Below, piece after piece: positions 33,013 through 43,639 of a stretch of 64,000 nt of DNA (its first letter is position 1; each line of letters starts with the position of its first letter). The DNA is from Calliopum simillimum (lineage: Eukaryota > Arthropoda > Insecta > Diptera > Lauxaniidae): contig OX638368.1 of NCBI GenBank assembly GCA_951812925.1, forward strand, positions 69,340,569 through 69,404,568. Reading direction: 5' to 3'. The notes below the pieces were generated by a model that saw only the letters and a program-made list of their open reading frames with translations, searched no databases and had not been told where the DNA came from. The position numbers were made by a program, and so were the translations under genes.

Positions 33013-34460
33013 TAACAATTGAAAATTTTAACACAATTATGATCAATGCACTGTTCATTCGGTAGTTATTTTCATAATCCGCTCTTAGATTTACCCATGG
33101 TCAACGGCGGGAACGTGGCGGAATTTGAGCCCATTGTGTGTTTTTATATTTTTTTAAATTTTTTTTTTGTATTTTTTTAAAATTATTTTCTTGTTTTTAC
33201 CATTATTATTGAAGTTATTTGATTAAATTATTGAATGGTAGATATAGCTTGTTCACTTTCAGAGTATTGAAATACTTTTATTTTTTTAAAAGAACTTGAA
33301 ACTGATGTCCAGACTGAATTTTTGATACTTTCGGAGCTTTTGAAAATCTCTTGGACAGTTTTTCTTTAATTTTTTATGTTCTTGTATTAAAAACATTAAA
33401 ATTTTTAAAACTTTTTTTGCCCAATGAAAAAGCCTAGTAAAGGTTAAAATTGCGTCATTTGGTTTTGCCTGGAGACTGGGGCAATGTGCCTCACGTTTGA
33501 AAGTATCACCTCTTCCGCCCACTGCTTCTTTTCCATGTGCTGTTGCAGAAAAGACTCAGTCAAATGACGTAATTTTAACCTCAACCAGGCTTTTTCATTG
33601 GGCAAAAAAAAAAAAATTTAATTTTTTTATTACAGTAAACAAGAACATAAAAAAATTAAAGAAAAACTGTCCAAGAGATTTCCATAGCTCCGAAAGTATT
33701 GTATAAAAAATTCAATCTTGACATCAGTATCAAGTTCTTGAAAAAAAAATAAAACTATTTCAATACCCGAAAAGTGAACAAGCTATTCACCATTCAACAA
33801 ATTTAATCAAATAATTTCAATAATAATGGAAAAAATAATTTAAAGCCGCTTCAGACTATCTGAGAAGTCGTACAGAAAATCTTATGAGTTGTCAAATATG
33901 GCAACTCTGATAGTGTGAATGTAAATTTATATCACAAATGATTTATCAGAAGAAAACTCGTATGAGTTATTTTGGCATTAGATTTCAATCTATTTGAAAA
34001 GAGAAGTCATAGGAGTTTTCAAATTTTTTAATAATGTTTGAAAAATAAAAAACTAAAACAATTTGAACAAAATAAATTTAAAACAATAAAAATTTGGCAG
34101 TCAGAGAAAAAATCAAATAGAAAAACATAGGAAAACTCATATGACTTCTCAGATAGTCTGAAGTGCCTTTTAGAAATATTACAAAAAAAAATTTTTTTTT
34201 TAAATGTAAAGTGAACAAGCTATCCACTATTCAACAAATTTAATCAAATAATTTCAATAATAATGGAAAAAATAATTTAAAAATATTACAAAAAAAAATT
34301 TTTTTTTTAAATATAAAAATATACACAATGGGATAAAATTCCTCAACGTTCTCGCCGTTGATCCTAGGTGAAGCTGAGAGCGGATTTTAAAAAAAGCTAC
34401 CGGATGAACAGTGCATTGATCATTATTAAGTTATAATTTTCAATTGTTAAAAAGTGGGCG
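33002..34460. mobile_element. Large foldback element with nested MITE
   Basis: The left arm starts CGCCTACTTTTTAACAATTG. The right arm ends CAATTGTTAAAAAGTGGGCG. Matching inner blocks include GATCAATGCACTGTTCAT, CACTTTCxGAGTATTGAAAT and the T-rich tracts. A 72-bp block (from AGTGAACAAGCTAT to AATAATTTAAA) is duplicated at 33772-33843 and 34208-34280 around the insert at 33845. It is directly followed by a 5'-truncated LINE. Confidence 0.68.
33845..34172. mobile_element. Nested MITE, CTTCAGACTATCTGAGAAGTC ends
   Basis: The left end has GCTTCAGACTATCTGAGAAG and the right end CTTCTCAGATAGTCTGAAG. The inside contains TGTCAAATATGGCAACTCTG. Non-coding, about 0.33 kb, inserted in the right arm of the foldback. 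Confidence 0.65.
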
Positions 34461-35525
34461 TTTAGCACTGCCTTCGACAGTGTCTCCCGAGAAAACATCT
34501 GGGCGTCACTGCAACGAAGAGGTATTGCCGCAAAGGCCATAAACTTAGTACGTGCACAATATGAAGGCTTTAAATGCAGTGTGTTACACAACGGGTTGTT
34601 GTCACCGACATTCACCATTAATTCAGGCGTACGGCAGGGGTGTTTACTATCACCATCTCTCTTCCTTATCGTTCTTGACGATATTCTAGATAAAGCTCTT
34701 AATAAGGCCAAAAGGGGTATCCAATGGAACTTTACTGAACATCTAGAGGACCTCGACTATGCTGATGACATCTGCCTCTTATCATCCAAACATTCAGATA
34801 TGCAAAACAAAATTGAAGACCTTGTCTTGGAATCACAAAAGGTCGGCCTAAAAATCAACGTATCCAAGACTAAAAGCATGAAGCTAAACGCAAGCAATGA
34901 CATCACGTTTAAAGCTGGCAGTGATGACATCGGAAACGTCGATAGCTTCACGTATTTAGGCAGCATTATCTCCATGGATGGTGGAGCAAAAGAGGATATC
35001 AACTCAAGAATAGCAAAAGCAAAAGGCGCGTTTGCTCAACTGAACAAAATATGGTCTTCATCCGTTATATCCACCAAAACGAGAGTGCGCATTTTTGATT
35101 CGAATGTGAAATCGGTTTTGTTATATGGGTGCGAAACGTGGCTTGTTACTGAACAACTAACGAACAAGCTGCAAGTATTCGTCAACAAATGCTTAAGGCG
35201 AATACTAAAGGTTTGGTGGCCTCGCACTATATCAAATGCCGAGCTACATCAAAAATGCAAACAGAAGGCTATAGCAAACGAGATCAAGCTGCGCAAATGG
35301 GGATGGATTGGTCACACTCTCCGGAAACCACACAGCGAAGTTTGTCGTCAGGCCCTTGAGTGGAATCCACAAGGCAGTAGAGGACGTGGTAGACCCAAAA
35401 CCAACTGGAAAAGGTCGTTGGAAAAGGAAATCCAAGAATCGGGAAAATCGTGGCAAGAGATCAAAGTCATCGCAAGGGATCGTGACAAATAGAGAGATAT
35501 CATATTGGCCCTATGCTCCTCCTAG
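34461..35525 (+). pseudogene. RTE-like LINE reverse transcriptase, 5'-truncated
   Basis: The open frame starts at the truncation with FSTAFDSVSRENIWASLQRR, then SGVRQGCLLSPSLFLIVLDD and LDYADDICLLSS (about 34752), TKSMKLNASND, YLGSIISMDGGAKED and LLYGCETWLVTEQL. The C-terminal block is RGRGRPKTNWKRSLEKEIQE with GKSWQEIKVIARDRDK. One stop (35490-35492) replaces an expected Trp before RDIILALCSS and the final stop at 35525. The 3' end carries a short ATACATAC repeat, as RTE-type elements often do. The copy is recent, with 343 of about 355 codons open. The clade is assigned from the C-terminal block and tail only. Confidence 0.8.
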
Positions 35526-35642
35526 GAGTTAAAGGAGAATACATACATACACTGAGCAGAAAAAATAATAAAAATGAAGAAAAACATCTTCAATTTTATT
35601 ATTTTTATCTAAGAAAGAGAGACATTAACGAGTTCATTAAAA

Positions 35643-35930
35643 ATGAAGCTGGGCAAACTTAAAATCAAGTTGAAGGTGAAAATATTTTTTTTGAAGATCC
35701 ACATATTTAAATTCAGGTTGACACTGAAAATAATTTTATTGAAGGTGTGCAAAATCAAAATCGAGTTAAAGATGAAAATAATTTTATTGAAGCTGGACGA
35801 ATTTAATATCCGATTGACGATGACAATAATTTTATTGAAAACATGCGAATTTAAAATCAGGTCGAATATAAAAATATTTTTATTGAAGATAAGCGAATTT
35901 AAAATCAGGTTTTGTATGAAAATTGGTATT
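35643..35930. repeat. 48-bp satellite-like tandem array
   Basis: The block AATAATTTTATTGAAG or a close variant recurs at 35683, 35731, 35779, 35827 and 35875, exactly 48 bp apart. Units also contain GCGAATTTAAAATCAGGTTG. Because 48 is divisible by three, one + frame stays open and gives a 16-residue periodic peptide, but this is a by-product of the repeat. Confidence 0.8.
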
Positions 35931-36289
35931 TTATTACAGAAATTTTTATTTTTATTAATACAGTAACATCAAAATACTTATAAACTAAGATATATTAAAT
36001 AATTATTGCCATTGTTTGACATGTGTAAGTGCATGGGACGTGATGTGAAATTTTTAATATAAATTATTTCAATTTTATTAATTGATGAACCAACTTTAAA
36101 AGAACAAAAATGTCGCGAATATTCGCTTACCTCTATTTTTTTTTTTTTTTTTTTTTGAGAGAATGAAAAGATTTTCGTCCTGTAGCAAGATTTGGACAAT
36201 TTTAAGCAACTCTAGCTTTTCCGTGAAAATGCATAAATAATAATCTTTTTTATAGGTTAAGTTGCCATACACAATCTTGTCTGACACAC
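35931..36289. other. AT-rich spacer and 3' flank of the nested gene
   Basis: It contains a long T-run (36138-36158) and no recognised element. If the minus-strand gene at 36290-37362 is real, its 3' untranslated region lies here. Confidence 0.4.
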
Positions 36290-36634
36290 TTACATTTTTA
36301 AAATAAAATTGAATGTCTTGTGCACACACATATTTAAAATATTCCATATTTCCAAATTTACGTTATGAAAATTTTTAGTATCGAATAGAGATGGAAGTCC
36401 GTTTTTATACTTATTTAAGATTGAAGAAAATTTATAAGATGCCTTAATTGCTATAGTTGTAGGACAGTTAATACGAGAGGTTATATTTTGGAAATAAATT
36501 TTACTTTCTTTATGTTTTGCCTCAAACCTCATAGCCCAATTGTATCGCAAACAGTCATTCAGATCTTTATGAGATTTTTGGAACTCTAAAACAGCTCTGC
36601 CAGAAGAAGTTTCTTCTAAAATCTTTCCAAGTGG
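36290..36634 (-). CDS. Nested minus-strand gene candidate, last exon
   Basis: After the acceptor TTCTTTTTCTAG (AG at 36635-36636) a phase-0 frame of 114 codons reads PLGKILEETSSGRAVLEFQK, then KDLNDCLRYNWAMRFEAKHK, NITSRINCPTTIAIKASYKF, and LPSLFDTKNFHNVNLEIWNI, ending in a stop at 36290-36292. The phase agrees with the preceding 48-bp exon. The AMRFEAKHKESK...SRxNxxxTIAxKxxYK pattern recalls an unnamed family in many animal genomes. Function unknown. It could be a retained gene, a domesticated element or a recent pseudogene. Confidence 0.5.
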   Translation of the reverse strand, partial: PLGKILEETSSGRAVLEFQKSHKDLNDCLRYNWAMRFEAKHKESKIYFQNITSRINCPTTIAIKASYKFSSILNKYKNGLPSLFDTKNFHNVNLEIWNILNMCVHKTFNFILKM

Positions 36635-36707
36635 CTAGAAAAAGAAATTCATAAGTGTTATCAAAAGTACTAGGCATATTTTGCATACTAGGTATTTCGA
36701 AAACCAA

Positions 36708-36786
36708 AATATGAATGGGTTTTTTTGAAAGTGGAATAAGTCCACTTTTTCCACTTATTCCACTTTCAAATAAACCCATTCATATG
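36708..36786. mobile_element. 79-bp palindromic mini-element in the nested gene's intron
   Basis: ATATGAATGGGTTTTTTTGA followed by AAGTGGAATAAG is mirrored by CTTATTCCACTTTCAAATAA and ACCCATTCATAT. The same left end occurs at 47020 with a longer, diverged inside. It lies in the intron between the 48-bp exon and the last exon of the minus-strand gene candidate. Confidence 0.65.
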
Positions 36787-36799
36787 TTAATTTTATTAC

Positions 36800-36847
36800 C
36801 TTAAGGTGAAACATAAATTGATGTTCTTTATCTGGAATATTATCTTT
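36800..36847 (-). CDS. Nested minus-strand gene candidate, 16-codon exon
   Basis: The acceptor is TTGTATTTATTTCAG and the donor AAG|GTAATA. The exon encodes KDNIPDKEHQFMFHLK in phase 0. The exon is small but both splice sites and the phase agree with the neighbouring exons. Confidence 0.5.
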
Positions 36848-36917
36848 CTGAAATAAATACAAAATATTATGGCGTTAGTAAAAAAAATAAATTGCTATCA
36901 ATTGAGGTTATACTCAC

Positions 36918-37039
36918 ATTTTGGTTTCGCCAAGCGAACAGTTTCTCCCTGAACTTAGCTCTTGGACCAATTTTTTGGGCGGCGTCAGCAATGTCCCTTT
37001 CGTTCAAATATTCCAGATCGAAATATTGTATACCTGCCG
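36918..37039 (-). CDS. Nested minus-strand gene candidate, SAM-like exon
   Basis: The acceptor is TTTTATTTGTAG and the donor AAT|GTGAGT. After two bases completing a split codon, 40 residues read AGIQYFDLEYLNERDIADAA then QKIGPRAKFREKLFAWRNQN. The L..L.E.DI......IGPR.KF...L pattern is that of the second half of a SAM-like helical domain (inference). The upstream intron must be phase 1, which the only visible upstream exon candidate does not satisfy. Confidence 0.52.
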
Positions 37040-37323
37040 CTACAAATAAAATTTTTTTTATGAAAAACACAAAACCCGACCACATGCACTTCATGTGTGT
37101 TGTGCTGTGCTGTTTTGTTCGCCACTTTTTGCAAAACTATATTAAAGTCATAAATGGTTTTGAATAAATGGTTTTTCCTTCGTAATTCGGGTGTGGAATT
37201 GGGTTCTAAAACACGTCCATACATTTTGACACAGCCTAATCCACATTCATGACTCCTTAACAAATGGTGGCGAACAGAAGAAGTTTATGACTTTAATACA
37301 GTTTCTTCATAAATTTCACTCAC

Positions 37324-37362
37324 ATTAAATTCAATTAAAATTGTTTTTAACTTTTCGCACAT
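37324..37362 (-). CDS. Possible first exon of the nested gene
   Basis: An ATG at 37362 gives MCEKLKTILIEFN followed by GTGAGT. The 13 residues would fit the first helix of the SAM-like domain, but joining at this donor is phase 0 and does not match the phase-1 acceptor at 37039. Either the true donor lies further in (the frame stays open through VSEIYEETVLKS) or the gene is decayed. Confidence 0.3.
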
Positions 37363-37866
37363 GTTTATTAAATTTTGTTATTTAAAGCAAACAATTAGAG
37401 AAAATAAAAAATTTTTACCGGCCTGCTGGCACGAGCGCACGAAATTAAAGAAGAATAAAAGTAGCAATGGAAGAAAAACAAGGTGACGACATTTTTGTAA
37501 TTTTTGACATTGACAGCACTGACATTTTATAGCACTGGTATCGAATTTGCTACTAAATTGTTAAATTATATTGGGTTTAGCTAAATTGAAGTTATGTTTT
37601 TTATTTTTGTAGTGGTTTTTTTAATCAAATACAAAATATTTAATTAAAGTACGGATTTTTCGGCGAAATAATTCCAAATGATTTTTTTCATCAAAATTAT
37701 TTTAATTTATGCATAAATAAAGTATAAAGAGAACATTGCGAAATTATGGGTACATCAAAAGTTGTTCTAGGTCAAAGTGAAAAAAATCAGAAATGTCCAA
37801 ATGTCTCGTCAATAGCTATTGTCGTACGGCCAAAACATGTTTTAACAAAAATTAGTATAATTAATT

Positions 37867-38026
37867 TTTCAATAGCTGTGTTTTTGTGGACTCTTTATCT
37901 GGGCTTGTCCTAAGCACATTCATTTATCTGAGTAAAGTTAAGCACATTTGTTGTTGCTTTCTCATACATTTCTCAGAATGTGCTTACATAAGCCCAGATA
38001 AAGTGTCCACAAAAATGCAGCTAATA
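37867..38026. mobile_element. 160-bp MITE, AGCTGTGTTTTTGTGGACTC ends
   Basis: The left end AGCTGTGTTTTTGTGGACTC is followed by TTTATCTG. The right end is the complement, ending TGCAGCT. It shares TTGTTGTTGCTTTCTCATAC with the element at 671-1046. Non-coding. Confidence 0.7.
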
Positions 38027-39180
38027 TCTATGTCTTTGTACTAGTCGTACGATTTGGTGTGATGCGACCAAAATATATTGGTCGTACCTAAATTAAGGCG
38101 ATAAAATTATATAAAATATTTCCATCTCAATTCGTTTTTCAGATATCATAGCTTTAAGAATTGGCGAATAGTGAAGAAATTTCAAGAATAAATAGATTTT
38201 ATGTTCCCACATAATGTCATAGACAGACGGCAACTTAAATGCGCAATTAAGGCGCAAAAATGTAAATGAAAATTTGACCCTGACAGTTTCTGCATTTAGT
38301 CAACAGCTGATTTGTTTATTTACTTGATTTTTCGACTGCACCTGCTGATAGTCCTCGAACCAATGACAGTTAAATTTGACAATGTTTTCACTTAAAATCA
38401 CCCAAAATAATTCGAAATAATTATAGACAATTTTCCGATATCTCTCTTCGTTTTGGAGATATCGGAGCTTAAAAATACGAGAATGCCAAAGAAATTTCAA
38501 AATAACAACAATACTATCAAAACAAAGCGAGATATCCAAAAATTTTATGCAAAGTTCTCGTATTATTATTGATCGGTTCATGTGAAAATATCGTCAAATC
38601 AAACTTTACTTGAAATATTATCATATTCCTTAAGCCGTGATATCTTGAAAACGAAGCAATGTATCGAACTATTTTATTTATTCCAATTATTTTAGGTCGA
38701 TTTATACAATTGTTCACAAAATTTTCGCCCAACATTTATTTTTCTGTTACCGTATCATATATTTGATGAAAACTGCTTCAAAATATAAAACAAAATTGAA
38801 TTTTATTAAATCCAAAATAATTCAGCTCTTAAGCAGCAAAAACATCAATTCAATGCAAAAATATGACAATAGATTGAAACAAGGTAACTAAGAAAAATGA
38901 CAAGAATACCGTCACCTTATTATTCCACCTAGTTGCTTTTATTCTTCACCTTTCATTTGCTCGTGCCATTTGCTCGAAAAGTTAACATCGTGTTCATTTG
39001 TTTAGTTATATACGTAAACACACGCATTCAGCAAACGAAAATGAAAAAAATAACTCACACGACATTCGAAGATATGCGTATTTAGACTATGTATGAAAAA
39101 AATATTTTTTGAAGATGCATGCCTTCAGATTTTATTCGAAGAAAAAATCTTTGATTTTACTATGCGTTTTTTGGCTCAGT
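38027..39180. other. Intronic sequence with dispersed repeat similarity
   Basis: Positions 38395-38605 (ATATCTCxCTTxGTTxTxxA text, TACGAGAATxxxxxAxAAATTTC, CATGTGAAAAxATxGTCAAAT) resemble 20370-20545 inside the hAT-like element. No coding feature was recognised. Confidence 0.45.
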
Positions 39181-39630
39181 GTACATACTAGGCATGCGCT
39201 TATTTTACGATTTTCTGATTTTCGTTCATGCCGCCCCCTGAAATCCTTCTAATGGTCATAAAAACAAATACTATGAAGTTTCACGGCGATCGGATAACGA
39301 TAACCCGGCCCGCAAGAGAGGTCAAGGTCAAGTTGAGGTTTCAGGCAAAAAATAATGAACATTTTTTTAAACTTAATTAAATTAGTCAAAGCATAACTTT
39401 ATCTTATAGCAAATTTAAATACCTTTCCAACAAGCTATAATTGTTTAAAATCGGGTAATAAATACGAATTCTATGAATTTTTCTTTTACGGCATTAACAA
39501 AATTGCCGCAAAATACCATATGTAGTAGAATAGCATTTTGCGGCAATTTTGCTAATGTCGATAAAAGAAAAATTCATAGAATTCGTATTTATTACCCCGA
39601 TCAAAAAAACTTGTCAAGTTCTTGTCATTG

Positions 39631-40015
39631 TATCAGAAATGTATATCAAAATGATATCAAAAATTTGTCAGCGGCTGATATCCATTTTTTGTATATCATT
39701 TTGATATATTTTTGATATCATTGAATGACATGTCAATTTTGTGTCAGAAATGTATATCAAAATGATATCAAAAATTTGTCAGCGGCTGATATCCATTTTT
39801 TGTATATCATTTTGATATATTTTTGATATCATTGAATGACATGTCAATTTTGTATCAGAAATGTATATCAAAATGATATCAAAAATTTGTCAGCGGCTGA
39901 TATCCATTTTTTGTATATCATTTTGATATATTTTTGATATCATTGAATGACATGTCAATTTTGTATCAGAAATGTATATCAAAATGATATCAAAAATTTA
40001 TCAGCTGCTGATATG
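39631..40015. repeat. 111-bp tandem repeat, about 3.5 units
   Basis: Units start with TATCAGAAATGTATATC at 39631, 39742, 39853 and 39964. Each contains TTGTCAGCGGCTGATATCC and TTGAATGACATGTCAATTTT and is itself close to an inverted repeat. The first three units are nearly identical, which suggests recent amplification or homogenisation. Confidence 0.85.
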
Positions 40016-40351
40016 TCAAAATTGACGTTTTCGTTTGTGGATTTTATGGAAAGATAACTTTAGAAGACAAACGCGCAGTCAATTTTAGTGTAAAAGAAGT
40101 GAATTTTCTACTGAAATTAGTGAAAAGCACACAAATATAATTGAGTGCAAAAAAACCGACACTCCCTTCAGTTGTTGTATGCAGCCTGTGGTTGGGAAAA
40201 CAAAAGCTATGGAAAGCGGACGCGCATCCAATTTTAGTAAGTGAATTTTCTCATGAAATAAGTGAAAAAGCACAAACATATAATTGAGTTAAAAAAACCG
40301 GCACTTCATTCATTTGTATATCATTGATATACAATTTTTGTATATCATTTT

Positions 40352-40447
40352 GATATCATTTTGATATCTTTTTTTGATATCATTTTGATATCTTTTTTTG
40401 ATATCATTTTGATATCTTTTTTTGATATCATTTTGATATCTTTTTTT
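40352..40447. repeat. 24-bp perfect tandem repeat, 4 units
   Basis: Four identical copies of GATATCATTTTGATATC followed by seven T lie at 40352, 40376, 40400 and 40424, with imperfect continuation (GATATCATGGTGATATAC). The minus-strand open frame across it is just the repeat translated. Confidence 0.88.
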
Positions 40448-40861
40448 GATATCATGGTGATATACAAAAAGCGTTACATTCCGTATATCACTGTGATATC
40501 CTTTTTTTATCAAAATTTTGTACGTCACTGACAAATTTTTGATATCATTTTGATATATTTTTGATATACTTTTTTTTATCGGGACCCGATTTTAAACAAT
40601 TATAGCTTGTTGGAAAGGTATTAAAATTTGCTATAAGATAAAGTTATGCTTTGACTAATTTAATTAAGTTAAAAAAAAATTTTCATTATGTTTTGCCTGA
40701 AACTTCAACTTGACCTTAACCTCTCTTGCGGGCCGGGTTATCGCTATCCGATCGCCGTGAAACTTCATAGTATTTGTTTTTATGACCATTAGAAGGATTT
40801 CAGGGGGCGGCATGAACGAAAATCAGAAAATCGTAAAATAAGCGCATGCCTAATACATACA

Positions 40862-41107
40862 TACAAAAAGTGGGCGTGGCACTCATTTAATACTTTCTGC
40901 TTTTCGTCCATTTCAAGGTACTTATAATTCACACTTTCCAACGAAATCAATATATTTTATATATTGTAGTTTTTGAGTTATACCATAAAACGTATTTCAC
41001 TTGTATGGGAGGTACCACGCCTACTGGTGATATTTCGCCCATTTTTTGCTCAGAAGTACTTCATATGTAGTAGGCTCCATGTACTAAATTTCAGACAAAT
41101 GACTTAA
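40862..41107. repeat. Dispersed repeat, inverted copy
   Basis: It starts AAAAAGTGGGCGTGGCACTC and continues through GTACTTATAATTCACACTTT and GTATGGGAGGTACCACGCC. It matches 32765-33012 in inverted orientation. Non-coding. Confidence 0.75.
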
Positions 41108-41135
41108 GTTGTCACTGAAAATTTCAACTAACCTA

Positions 41136-42037
41136 TTGGGTGTACAACTTAAAAACCGGAATTTTTTAGCGAAATTTGATGCTTTATTGTGGAAAAATGT
41201 TACAATATATTTTATTCAAAGTATTGTTTATTGGAAGCTACAACATTTCCCCATCTTTCAGGCAATTTATGAATTCCATCCCAAAAAAATTGCGCTGGCT
41301 TGGCGGCCAAAAATGAATCGAGCCAATTTCCGATATCTTGAACTTAAGTGAACCGTATTCCTGATAGGGCATTCTGCATCGATCGGAACAAATGGTAGTC
41401 TGATGGTGCAAGGTCTGGGCTATAAAGCGGGTGAGGCAAAATTTCCCATCCGTTGTTTTCCGTTGTTTTCCAGGTAATTTTTGACTGGGGCAGCAATATG
41501 TGGCCGAGCGTTATCGTGGTGGAAAATGATTGACTCATGTCTGGTCGCATACGTTGGCCGCTCTGCCTGGATTTTCCGCTTCAATTGGATCAATTGTTGA
41601 CGATAGAGTTGAGCATTAATGGTTTGGCCACCTGGCAACAGCTCATAATGGATCACACCTAGCTTGTCCTGACCAGGACGTTCTTTGTCTTCGACATCAA
41701 AATAACCACTTTTAAACCACTCACGACAGCTTGATTCAGTTGGAGCATAGTCCCCATAAACTTCCACAAGAATGCGATGACTTTCGGCAGCTGTTTTCTT
41801 TGCAAAAAAATGACCCACTAGAACCCTCCCGCAAATGCTGTCTTTTTCTCCAATTTTCGAAGTTATTCATCGTGAAAAATAATAATGATGCACACAAGAT
41901 AAAATTGTTTTGTTGACTGATTTTGACAGCTGTCAAATGTACCTTCAAAATGACATATATATAAAGTTCGAGCTTTCACGATATTTGTTAGTACGGACAT
42001 CCACCGTCAAATTCCGGTTTTTAAGTTGTACACCCAA
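41136..42037 (-). mobile_element. mariner element, internally deleted
   Basis: The ends TTGGGTGTACAACTTAAAAA and complement are flanked by TA (41134-41135 and 42038-42039). It encodes a mariner-type transposase remnant on the minus strand. At 902 bp it is about 400 bp shorter than typical mariners. The missing part includes the first catalytic Asp region. Confidence 0.88.
41190..41870 (-). pseudogene. mariner transposase remnant
   Basis: From ATG at 41870 the frame reads MNNFENWRKRQHLREG. After a frame shift come SHRILVEVYGDYAPTESSCR, EWFKSGYFDVEDKERPGQ and a deletion joining directly to GVIHYELLPGGQTINAQLYR. Next is IIFHHDNARPHIAAPV with the second catalytic Asp, and then SPDLAPSDYHLFRSMQNAL with the third (DD34D type). 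A stop follows SGIRFT, and LDSFLAAKPAQFFWDGIHKL continues in frame after it. Confidence 0.87.
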
Positions 42038-42173
42038 TATAACAGGAACAAAATATTATGTTCATTTAGAATCAAATTTTTTTAGTTTATCCAAAGGATG
42101 AGCCTCAAAAGCTTCATTAAACTCTTAAAAACTTTTATATTTGTAACGCGAGTTACCATGGAATTACCCAATA

Positions 42174-42595
42174 GTTTACACTGAAAAATAATTTTAAATT
42201 GAGTTTCCCAAAATACGTAATTTTTGATATTTTTTATTTTTCTTGTAAAAAAAGATACTGGTGTAACTTACTAGTCCTTCAAAAATTGGAGTGGGCCTGC
42301 CAGTGGTTCTTCTGCAATTTTTCAGTACATTTTTTCAATTGAAAATTCTTCTTAAATAAAATTTTCAAATTCAAATCATCGTAAGGTTAAAAATTTCAAA
42401 TTCAAAAAAATTGTATTGAAAAATTGCGGTAGAAGCCACATTTTTTTGATTTCTGGAGAACCACTGGCAGGCCCACTCCAATTTTTGGAGGACTGGTAGG
42501 TTACACCTGTAGCTTTTTTTACAAGAAAAATAAAAAATACCAAAAATACGTATTTTGAAAAAATCAATTTAAATTTTTTTTTTTTCAGTGTAAAC
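42174..42595. mobile_element. TA-flanked inverted-repeat MITE
   Basis: The ends GTTTACACTGAAAAA and complement are flanked by TA (42172-42173 and 42596-42597). The arms of about 180 bp include GGAGTGGGCCTGCCAGTGGT and its complement. Non-coding. TA flanks suggest a Tc1/mariner-mobilised MITE. A similar CAGTGTAAAC sits at 56344 near the putative terminal exon. Confidence 0.68.
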
Positions 42596-43639
42596 TATAT
42601 AAAAAAAAATTATTTTTGCTAGTTTTTATTTCAAAGCCTGTTTCAAGACAAAAATGTTTGACACCATAAAATTGAGAATTGGATAAATGCAACTAAAGTT
42701 AAAGCTTCTCAAAGAAAGTTAACCTAAAAATGTCAAAGTCACATATGGGTGATTCTCAGATAACTGTACTTTTTGTGTCCTCTGGCGATTTCACCTGTAC
42801 TGTAGGCTTTTTTTCACAAAAAATGACGCTATAAGTTAGAAACTATAATTATCTAATAGAGCGGATCAATTTTACCACCAAATAATTATTGGTCTACTGT
42901 CAAAGTTTGCAAATATACCCTAAATGTCACAAACGTGGCATGTCCCACCCCTACTTTTTATAAACAAAACGATGAAAAACGACGATAAAACGGAAATAGA
43001 ACAGAAAACATGTTAGTGCACATATTAAGTAAATACTTAAGGCTACAATATTCTGAGCTCATCTGCAGTTTTAAATAAGTTTTAGAGGGCACAATTTGGA
43101 ATTGAAAACTGTCCCCTAGTTTTGGAAAAGAAAAATTTCTTGAAAGGATTATGCTACTACTGCATGGTACTACTGTTTCAGTCAATAGATTGCAATACAT
43201 ATGCATTAATTCTGATCACTATCCATCACCCAAAGGTTATCATGTCCAGACGCGTCCAAAAAGAAACCTGTTTGCGTTTTATAGGGCAGTTTATAAACAA
43301 AAACAGTTTTTTTTAAAAATTATGGTCACAAACGTGGCACTCGGCACTCCCAGGTAGTACATTTTATTTTATGCATGAAACAATTTTTTTGTAGGATTTG
43401 CATACATGACCCCAAATTCTTTCGGAACAATCTTGAACTCAAAAGCGTGCTTTACAATGAGCGATAAACTACAAAAATGTCACAAACGTGGCGCATCAAA
43501 TATGTCACAAACGTGGCACTTTTTATCAGTCTGCAAAAAAACATATTTCGATATAAAGTTTGAGTATACAGATTTTATTTATTATTAGTTTCGAAACTAA
43601 AAATAATATTCGGACAATACCGCACGGTCGAATTTAATA

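Larger units (their letters stand above)
39596..40583. mobile_element. Satellite-bearing element nested in the palindrome
   Basis: Compared with the copy at 7422, the sequence ATTACCCGATTTT is split: the insert starts CCCGATCAAAAAAA, ends TTTTTTTATCGGG, and is flanked by AC on both sides (39594-39595 and 40584-40585). Inside are three and a half 111-bp units, two diverged copies of a roughly 90-bp block (40069-40162 and 40220-40306), and four 24-bp units. Almost all repeats are built from GATATC / ATGATATC words. There is no protein-coding capacity. The superfamily is unknown. Confidence 0.7.
39189..40852. mobile_element. Second palindromic hAT-like element, with an insert
   Basis: It has the same ends (TAGGCATGCGC / GCGCATGCCTA) and arms as 7422-8094, flanked by GTACATAC (39181-39188) and ATACATAC (40853-40860), an 8-bp duplication with one change. 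Its right arm is interrupted by a 988-bp satellite-bearing insert at 39596-40583. It is inserted at the edge of the dispersed repeat at 40862. Confidence 0.78.

Noticed and set aside
35643..35966. 107-codon Lys/Ile-rich open frame
   Set aside because: It arises because the 48-bp unit is a multiple of three; composition and periodicity follow the DNA repeat.
39631..40447. Regularly spaced repeats that could suggest a CRISPR array
   Set aside because: Units are contiguous tandem repeats without unique spacers, in a eukaryotic context.
40310..40534. Minus-strand frame with KKRYQNDI repeats
   Set aside because: Translation of the 24-bp microsatellite.
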